Shown here: piece after piece, positions 18,027-23,721 of the stretch
Layout: the number at the start of each line of letters is the position of its first letter
Numbering within the stretch: position 1 is the first letter of the stretch
DNA from: a virus
Virus record (IMG/VR): IMGVR_UViG_3300022592_000032
Coordinates: 1 to 23,721 of that record
Direction: 5' to 3' (one strand)
Length of the DNA stretch: 23,721 nucleotides
Program-made: the position numbers and the translations under genes
The notes under the pieces: model-generated
Databases searched by the model: none
What the model saw: the letters and a program-made list of their open reading frames with translations, nothing else
What the model was told of the DNA's origin: nothing

Positions 18027-21000
18027 GTGACACTCAGGTAGCTCCAGCCGCTCCAGCCACACCTTCTTCAGGTGGTGGATTCTTAGGCTTTATCAAGAAT
18101 ATTCCTAGCGATATCGCTAAGGGTGTATCTGATATTCCTGTAGTTGGTAAGGCTCTCGGCACTGCTATGTCATGGGCTGGCAAGCCTTTGCAGGAAATTC
18201 AAAAAGATTACAAGTTTATTCACAGCCTTTACGTTGACCATGGCGTTGGCGGCATGTTGCTTGGTACAGCTGGCGTTCTTGCCGGTGGTGCTATTGGCGC
18301 TCTTGGTGGACCAGCGGGTATTGCTCTTGGTGCTGACATTGGCGGCGCTTTAAGCCGTAACATTCTTGGCCGCGTTGTACCTAACTTTCAGGATTCATTT
18401 AACAAGTCTAATGACCCGAATTACTTGGTGTCATTTGGACGCGATTTTGCGCATGGACTAGCAGCTATTCCTGGACTCGGCACACTACGCAATACAAACA
18501 CTGGCTTTGGCCAAGTTGTTTCAGGTATTGCAGATGCTTCATTTGACTTTGAGGGAGACCCCGTTGCTGCTGGCAGCAAGATGGCAGGAGCTATCAAGCG
18601 TGGAGATAACCTAGCTGTTGTCAAGCAAACCGACGAAGCTGGAAACCTTGTTCTTAATGCAAAGGGCCAGCCTATAACAAAGCTTGACGATGTAACAGGA
18701 AAGCCTATTGCTCATGCAACGCTTCCATTTGCTTCTTCGGGTGGCGCTGTTTCTAACTTTCTTCTCTCTAACTCATCACGGATTATCACAGCCGACCAAG
18801 TAGACCAGGTGCTTGCTAATCCGCTCATGGCTGCCAAAGTGCGCGCTATTGATGACATGGTTGATAAAGCAAAGAATGACCCAACCATTGCAGCTGGTTA
18901 CATTCATACCAATTATGGTATCCCTATGGGCTGGTCAGCAGCATTGAGCAAAGCCCTTTCAACTGCTACTACTCGAGATGAAGCAGTGCAGACTATTAAA
19001 CAAGCTTTGTACTCCAAGGAATTGGCAGATAGCGCCAATACTGCTGTTGGTGAATTGCGCCTACCATCCTTGACATACGGCAAGATGCTTAGCCAGAAGT
19101 ACGGCATTGACCGCATTCGCATGAGCAAGAATGCAAGCAACTATAATGACCAGGTTAACCTTCTCTTGCCTCGCAAGAGTGCTGTTATGGAACCTGCTGT
19201 CAACCCAGATGGTTCTCCTGTGCTTGATGAAACAGGCAATCAGGTAATGAATCCTAAGACTGTTACCAAGGTTGACCCAAATACCGGCGTAGAAACTCAA
19301 GAACAACTTTTTAAGCTCAATAAGCCTGCGCTATTTTCCAAGCCTGGCAGCGGAGCAATAATGAACGCCCTTGCTGGCAAGGTTCGTACATTTACCGGAC
19401 AGCGTGCTTTGTCTTTTGACACAAAAGCTAACGCTTTGTCTTCCAAAGAATTTGACCCAGCTGACCCAAATGCGTCCAGAACGGCAATGGATTTCACTTA
19501 CTACTCCATGCCATACCGCGTAGCTCTTGAGCATGCAACTAAGATGATTACAGCTACTGATGATGGTGCGCGTATCGACCAGATGCACGTCCTTCAGCAG
19601 GAAGTACTTAAAAACTTTGGCGTAGCCAAGGCTCAAGCCGCCTCAGTATTTGGTCAACTTGAGAGCGCTTCTCGTGGCAGCGCCTTTGACAAGGGTGTTT
19701 ATGCCGTCAACGACGGACGCCTTATTGGCTCAACTGAAATGAAGCCTGAGTACAGCGATACGCCTAAAGAATTGGCTATCGTCGAAGGCCAACGTTACAA
19801 GGGTTCCATGCTTGACCTTAGAGACATTCGTCAAGTCATGCGCAGTGCTAAAGCCTACGGCGCTTTGTACAACCCAGTAGACGACTTTTTCACACACTAT
19901 ACAAATGCTATTTTTGCACCATTGGCACTGCTATCTCCAGCCTTTGGTCTGCGCGTATCTTCCGGTGAAGCCTTGCATCAAATCATGCGTAAGGGTCTGC
20001 CCAGCTATCTAAGCAATGTCCTGGCTGCAAGCGTAGCCAATATGTCGGATAAGTACCGTTTGTACCACATGGATAAGATTGCTCAGACTCTCACCGAGAC
20101 TGATAAAAATGCCATTGAGGCCGAGCAGGCAACTGGTGTAGCTAAGCCAATTACAACAAACGAAGTCACCAAAGAGCTTGATGAGCGCAACCGTACTGTT
20201 CACGGCACCTTCAAGAATCTTGATGATTCTTTAACTAGCAAGCAATCATGGAACAACGCAGCCAACGCTGCTCGTAATGCTCGCTTTAATATCATGCCAC
20301 TGGGACTACTTGCTAATAAGTTCCGCGAGTCCAACCTTGTGCCATATTTTGTCAAGGACAAAATCAACGCCATGGACCGCTATTCAGCTATCTACGGCAA
20401 TAGAATGCCACAGGCTGGCGTAAGCGCAGCTCACGCAGCTTCTGAAGACTTGGTTGCAAAAGATAACATTAACCTTTTCGTCAAGAAGCATGGACATGGC
20501 ACTGTGCCTGGACAGGAGCTTGCTGGCTTGTCCCAGCTAGATAATAGCTTCCACTCCACATATGCCAAGAATGTCAATATGGCAGCAGCTGATTTGGCTC
20601 AACGTGACATTGCCCGCGATTACATGAACCGCATGAAGTCACCAGAATTCAAGGCGCTATCTCCAGATGAGCAATTTGCCAGCTTGGTAGATGCTCAAGC
20701 AGCTCGCATCAAGAATCCTAATATGTATCAGGATTACCGCAAATCTATGGATGGCTACACAAAAGCCGTTCCAGAGTCATTTGCTAAGAACCAGGTAGAC
20801 TATCTACAAGGTTTGGTATACGGTACTGGCCGCAAAGTTAACGTTGATTTGGTCGACAAGATTGCCAAGGGTCAGCGAGTAACCGAGCAGGAGTTGCGCA
20901 AGCTTCCTCAGACAGCCCTTCCTATTCAGGTGCTTGGCCGTCAGACAATGCCTACTATTGGCGATTCTCTACGCCGTGTTGAGCAAATGGGTTACCGCAA

Positions 21001-22741
21001 GTTTGTTACCCCGGTCATGGACTATGTATCTCGTCAGCCTTTGTTTGCTGACTTCTTTACTCGTCGCTTAATTGCTAACCAGCCTTTGATTGACATGGGC
21101 TTGCTGAGCGAAGACGAAGCTGTTCGCATGACTGCAACACAAGCTACCCGTGAGATGATTCCGACCATCCACAGCCCTGCTATCCGTAGCCAGTTTGCTG
21201 TATTGCACCGTAACTTGCTTCCATTCTTCTTTGCTCAAGAGCAGGCTATGCGTCGTACTGGCCGCTTGGTAATGACTAACCCACAAGCATTCCGTGACTT
21301 CCAGATTATCCAGCAGGGTCTAAACAACCCAGGCTTTGTACACACTGATGCCAATGGCCAGAAGTACATTGTCTACCCTGGCGGTATTGGAGAAGCTGGT
21401 AACGCTATTGCCCGTGGCCTAAACGCCCTTGGTTTGAAGCAATTCACAGGCTTGCCAACATCTATAACTGGTAATACTGCGTCGCTTTTGACAGTCCTTC
21501 CAGAAGTAAAGATGCCTGGCACAAGCCCATTTGTCAACTTTGCAATGACTGAGCTATCCAAGAAATTCCCATGGATGGACAAGGCAGTCAATGTTGCTTC
21601 CGGTGGTTATCCATCACAAAACTGGATTGATACGTTTATTCCTAACTCAACCATGCGCGATTTGTTCAATGCCATGAATATGGATGACCGCGAATCAACA
21701 GTCCTTAACTCAAAGCTGTCAGCCATTATGGCTGCCTACTACCATGGTGATTTGCCAGAGAATTACACCTCTCTGCCACCTTACCAACAACAAGATATCT
21801 TGACTAAGATTGAGCATAATGCTCAGTCTAACCTTCTTATCAAGGGCTTGTTCTCGTTCTTCCTGCCATTGGCACCAACGGTTAGCAACGACTACTACAC
21901 CAAAGATTTGCAAACTTTCCGCTCTGAGTACCTCAATATGCTCAAAGAAAAGGACCCAAGCACAGGTGCTACATACACAGCCGCTGCTGCGCTTAACAAG
22001 TTCTTGCAAGAAACTGGTTCAGCAGACCGTCCAAACCGAGCCATATCTTATACCGTTGCTCATAGCATAAATGAGACTGGTGGAGCATATGCCCCATTAG
22101 CAGATTCTACGCTTTCATGGATTAATAACAATCAATCTTTGCTCAACAACCCTAACTATTCAACAGCTGCGCCTTACCTTATCCCGCAGGCTGCAGACAG
22201 CAAGGATGCACTAGCGGTTGAAAATAAGCTAATCATTAATCACTTCCGTGCAAAGACTACCTCACGCGATTTCTTGAATGCGCTGTATGTTAAGCAAGGC
22301 TGGCAGGACTTGGACAATGCTTATACCGCTTATCAGGCAGATGTTAAAAACTTGCGGGCATCTGGTGACAAGAACGGCATGTATCAGGCTGGACAGCAAT
22401 GGAAAGCTATTACAGACCAGTATGGCCAGAGCAACCCAATCTGGTATGCAGACTACACAAACCCAACTCGCACAGAGATGGCAAAGAACGCTGTAAGCCA
22501 GTTCCTCACTATGCAGGAAAAGGGCTTGCTGGGTAGCTCAACACAGGGTCAAAAGATTTCCGAAATCCTAGATAACTACAAGGCTTATCATCAGGACTTA
22601 ATTGCAAATACTGTTGATGGCAAGAAGTTGCCAGGATACACACAGGCTCGTGACTCTTGGTACACCTATATGGATAACCTAGCAGCTGCAGACCCACAAT
22701 TGTCAAATGTCATAACAAGCGTATTTAGAAGGGTTGTATAA
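18023..22741 (+). CDS. Very large putative internal virion / injection protein, 1572 aa
   Basis: The largest gene of the window. Residues 74-110 form a Gly/Ala-rich hydrophobic stretch (GVGGMLLGTAGVLAGGAIGA and on) like glycine-zipper membrane-inserting segments; another hydrophobic stretch lies near residues 630-650 (NAIFAPLALLSPAFGLRVSS). The remainder is helical with no recognised catalytic motif; no transglycosylase, peptidase or polymerase signature was seen. Size, position after portal and composition suggest an internal core/ejection protein of a podovirus-like virion; a tape-measure protein is less likely because tail genes and long heptad repeats are absent. The start overlaps the previous stop (ATGA), with AAAGGGG upstream. 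The stop overlaps the next ATG (TAATG). Confidence 0.65.
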   Translation: MSDTQVAPAAPATPSSGGGFLGFIKNIPSDIAKGVSDIPVVGKALGTAMSWAGKPLQEIQKDYKFIHSLYVDHGVGGMLLGTAGVLAGGAIGALGGPAGIALGADIGGALSRNILGRVVPNFQDSFNKSNDPNYLVSFGRDFAHGLAAIPGLGTLRNTNTGFGQVVSGIADASFDFEGDPVAAGSKMAGAIKRGDNLAVVKQTDEAGNLVLNAKGQPITKLDDVTGKPIAHATLPFASSGGAVSNFLLSNSSRIITADQVDQVLANPLMAAKVRAIDDMVDKAKNDPTIAAGYIHTNYGIPMGWSAALSKALSTATTRDEAVQTIKQALYSKELADSANTAVGELRLPSLTYGKMLSQKYGIDRIRMSKNASNYNDQVNLLLPRKSAVMEPAVNPDGSPVLDETGNQVMNPKTVTKVDPNTGVETQEQLFKLNKPALFSKPGSGAIMNALAGKVRTFTGQRALSFDTKANALSSKEFDPADPNASRTAMDFTYYSMPYRVALEHATKMITATDDGARIDQMHVLQQEVLKNFGVAKAQAASVFGQLESASRGSAFDKGVYAVNDGRLIGSTEMKPEYSDTPKELAIVEGQRYKGSMLDLRDIRQVMRSAKAYGALYNPVDDFFTHYTNAIFAPLALLSPAFGLRVSSGEALHQIMRKGLPSYLSNVLAASVANMSDKYRLYHMDKIAQTLTETDKNAIEAEQATGVAKPITTNEVTKELDERNRTVHGTFKNLDDSLTSKQSWNNAANAARNARFNIMPLGLLANKFRESNLVPYFVKDKINAMDRYSAIYGNRMPQAGVSAAHAASEDLVAKDNINLFVKKHGHGTVPGQELAGLSQLDNSFHSTYAKNVNMAAADLAQRDIARDYMNRMKSPEFKALSPDEQFASLVDAQAARIKNPNMYQDYRKSMDGYTKAVPESFAKNQVDYLQGLVYGTGRKVNVDLVDKIAKGQRVTEQELRKLPQTALPIQVLGRQTMPTIGDSLRRVEQMGYRKFVTPVMDYVSRQPLFADFFTRRLIANQPLIDMGLLSEDEAVRMTATQATREMIPTIHSPAIRSQFAVLHRNLLPFFFAQEQAMRRTGRLVMTNPQAFRDFQIIQQGLNNPGFVHTDANGQKYIVYPGGIGEAGNAIARGLNALGLKQFTGLPTSITGNTASLLTVLPEVKMPGTSPFVNFAMTELSKKFPWMDKAVNVASGGYPSQNWIDTFIPNSTMRDLFNAMNMDDRESTVLNSKLSAIMAAYYHGDLPENYTSLPPYQQQDILTKIEHNAQSNLLIKGLFSFFLPLAPTVSNDYYTKDLQTFRSEYLNMLKEKDPSTGATYTAAAALNKFLQETGSADRPNRAISYTVAHSINETGGAYAPLADSTLSWINNNQSLLNNPNYSTAAPYLIPQAADSKDALAVENKLIINHFRAKTTSRDFLNALYVKQGWQDLDNAYTAYQADVKNLRASGDKNGMYQAGQQWKAITDQYGQSNPIWYADYTNPTRTEMAKNAVSQFLTMQEKGLLGSSTQGQKISEILDNYKAYHQDLIANTVDGKKLPGYTQARDSWYTYMDNLAAADPQLSNVITSVFRRVV

Positions 22742-23244
22742 TGGCCGGTCTAACTGACCCAAAGACAGGTAAAGTAATACCTGGTAGCTCTTCAAGCGGC
22801 TCAAACAGCGATACCTCAACTAGCGGTATCACTTACACATCACAGGCAAACCAGACAGCCGGAGCCAATAACCCGTTTTATCTTCCGACTCGCACTGATA
22901 CAACATACCTTACTCAGACATCCCCACAGGATGTTGAGTCTTTGGTTAACGCCACTATGCAGTCCCTAGTTGGGCGCAATGCTACCGCTGCAGAAATTAA
23001 AATGTACGGAGCCGAGCTGCTAGCTGCCGAAAAAGCTAACGTTGGTACATATGCCGGAGAAACAACTTATGCTGTTTCTGGAAAAAGAAACACTGTCTCG
23101 GGAGTTCAGACTACAGCCGGACTTGATGTTCAGGGTTACCTGCAAAGCCTGATTTCAGGCAGTGCAGATGCTCAGTCTTACAAGGCTGCTACTGGCTATT
23201 TTGATGCCATGACGCAAGCTTTACAACAGCAGAAGGCGATATAA
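22741..23244 (+). CDS. Hypothetical structural-module protein, 167 aa
   Basis: The start overlaps the giant gene stop (TAATG), with AGAAGGG upstream. The first 60 residues are Ser/Thr/Asn-rich and probably disordered. A helical region follows (DVESLVNATMQSLVGRNATA, AEIKMYGAELLAAEKANVG), and the C-terminus is helical. It may be a second internal or connector protein. No family is recognised. Confidence 0.7.
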   Translation: MAGLTDPKTGKVIPGSSSSGSNSDTSTSGITYTSQANQTAGANNPFYLPTRTDTTYLTQTSPQDVESLVNATMQSLVGRNATAAEIKMYGAELLAAEKANVGTYAGETTYAVSGKRNTVSGVQTTAGLDVQGYLQSLISGSADAQSYKAATGYFDAMTQALQQQKAI

Positions 23245-23245
23245 C

Positions 23246-23721
23246 ATGGCGACTCCTACATTAGAAGACTTGCTCAAAGGCCGTAGCGAATCCGCTCGTC
23301 GTTTAATCAAAGCTGAATACGAAAAGAATCCACAGCAAGCTATTCAGGACTTCGGTACTCAGTCTGCTACTCAGGCAACAACCCTTGAAGAAATGCTTGC
23401 CTCAGAGACAAAAGCTCATGGCGGCACGCTTACAAATTCACAACGTCGTGCTGTTATTAACCAGTGGAACCTTCAGCAAGGTTTCAACGAAGCCACCCAA
23501 CAAGCCAGTGGCGAACAGAATTACAACAACCCAAACAACCCTGGCGGAACATTCAATCCACCAGCGGCTGGCGCTAGCGCCAAGCAGCCAACGACTCCGC
23601 AAACAGTTAGCGGACAGTCTGTCATTCCTTCAAATATGACAGCTTCTGAAAAGAAGGCTGCAGGTACACCCGTAGATACAACTACATCTGGCTCATCAGG
23701 AGCTGGCGCCGGAGGCGCAGG
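23246..23721 (+). CDS. Hypothetical structural-module protein, 3' end outside window
   Basis: An open frame from ATG 23246 continues to the last base without a stop: MATPTLEDLLKGRSESARRL, then IKAEYEKNPQQAIQDFG, later Asn/Pro/Gly/Ser-rich sequence ending in Gly/Ala repeats. At least 158 residues are encoded here. AGAAGG lies upstream. Its helical start and disordered middle resemble the preceding protein, suggesting a related structural role. The C-terminal part is missing from the window. Confidence 0.75.
   Translation, partial: MATPTLEDLLKGRSESARRLIKAEYEKNPQQAIQDFGTQSATQATTLEEMLASETKAHGGTLTNSQRRAVINQWNLQQGFNEATQQASGEQNYNNPNNPGGTFNPPAAGASAKQPTTPQTVSGQSVIPSNMTASEKKAAGTPVDTTTSGSSGAGAGGA

Noticed and set aside
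21719-22009. A 96-codon minus-strand ORF inside the giant virion gene
   Set aside because: It is antisense to an uninterrupted 1572-codon frame, Cys/Trp-rich in a way typical of antisense reading, and has no operon context.
23385-23639. An 84-codon plus-strand ORF near the right edge
   Set aside because: It is a shadow of the long open frame from 23246, which has a proper RBS and structural-protein-like composition.
1-23721. CRISPR arrays, insertion sequences, integrase or attachment sites
   Set aside because: No regularly spaced direct repeats of CRISPR type, no transposase or integrase motifs, and no tRNA fragment were seen on either strand.

Overview
The window reads as a 23.7 kb piece of the genome of a tailed double-stranded DNA phage whose host is an actinobacterium. 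Terminase, portal, a primase/helicase/resolvase set and an endolysin identify a tailed phage. Two WhiB-type iron-sulfur regulators, a family essentially confined to Actinobacteria and their phages, identify the host group. Base composition is intermediate by eye rather than GC-rich, which would fit a planktonic actinobacterial host better than Streptomyces or Mycobacterium; that is a guess. No integrase, transposase, tRNA or CRISPR was seen. DNA polymerase, major capsid and tail genes are not visible and may lie outside the window.

Layout. (1) 1-292: an intrinsic terminator, GC-rich hairpins and a candidate promoter. (2) 293-7635, plus strand: a tightly coupled early/replication operon in which most neighbours overlap by 1 to 20 nt. 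It encodes a Cas4/RecB-type PD-(D/E)XK nuclease split into two separated ORFs, a RecA-fold DnaB-like ATPase, a Holliday-junction-resolvase-like nuclease, a primase split into zinc-finger and TOPRIM proteins that overlap out of frame, a proteasome-beta/HslV-like Ntn hydrolase, another possible PD-(D/E)XK protein, a DUF1599/Nmad1-like protein, a metallophosphoesterase, a sigma-factor-like protein and an FmdB zinc ribbon. It ends at a terminator facing the convergent minus-strand genes. (3) 7766-12258, minus strand: two sub-operons separated by a terminator and a good sigma70-like promoter at 10449-10517. They encode many very small proteins, several with paired CxxC motifs, plus two WhiB proteins, a membrane-anchored lytic transglycosylase (endolysin), a 28-residue membrane peptide and a glycosyltransferase. 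(4) 12299-13055: the longest gene-free stretch, full of dyads and hairpins, including a candidate structured RNA, lying just upstream of terminase. (5) 13056 to the end, plus strand: the structural module with terminase (HTH-like N-terminus), portal, four small low-complexity or helical proteins, a 1572-residue putative internal virion protein, and two further proteins, the last running off the window.

Most striking observations: the split nuclease, whose predicted Fe-S cluster and active site would need residues from two polypeptides encoded 0.5 kb apart; the phage proteasome-like peptidase with a complete Thr1/Asp17/Lys catalytic pattern; the dual-coding overlap in the primase; a phased iteron-like array at 12059-12152; and the multi-hairpin element at 12835-12960. 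Functions come from reading motifs by eye. No database search was run.
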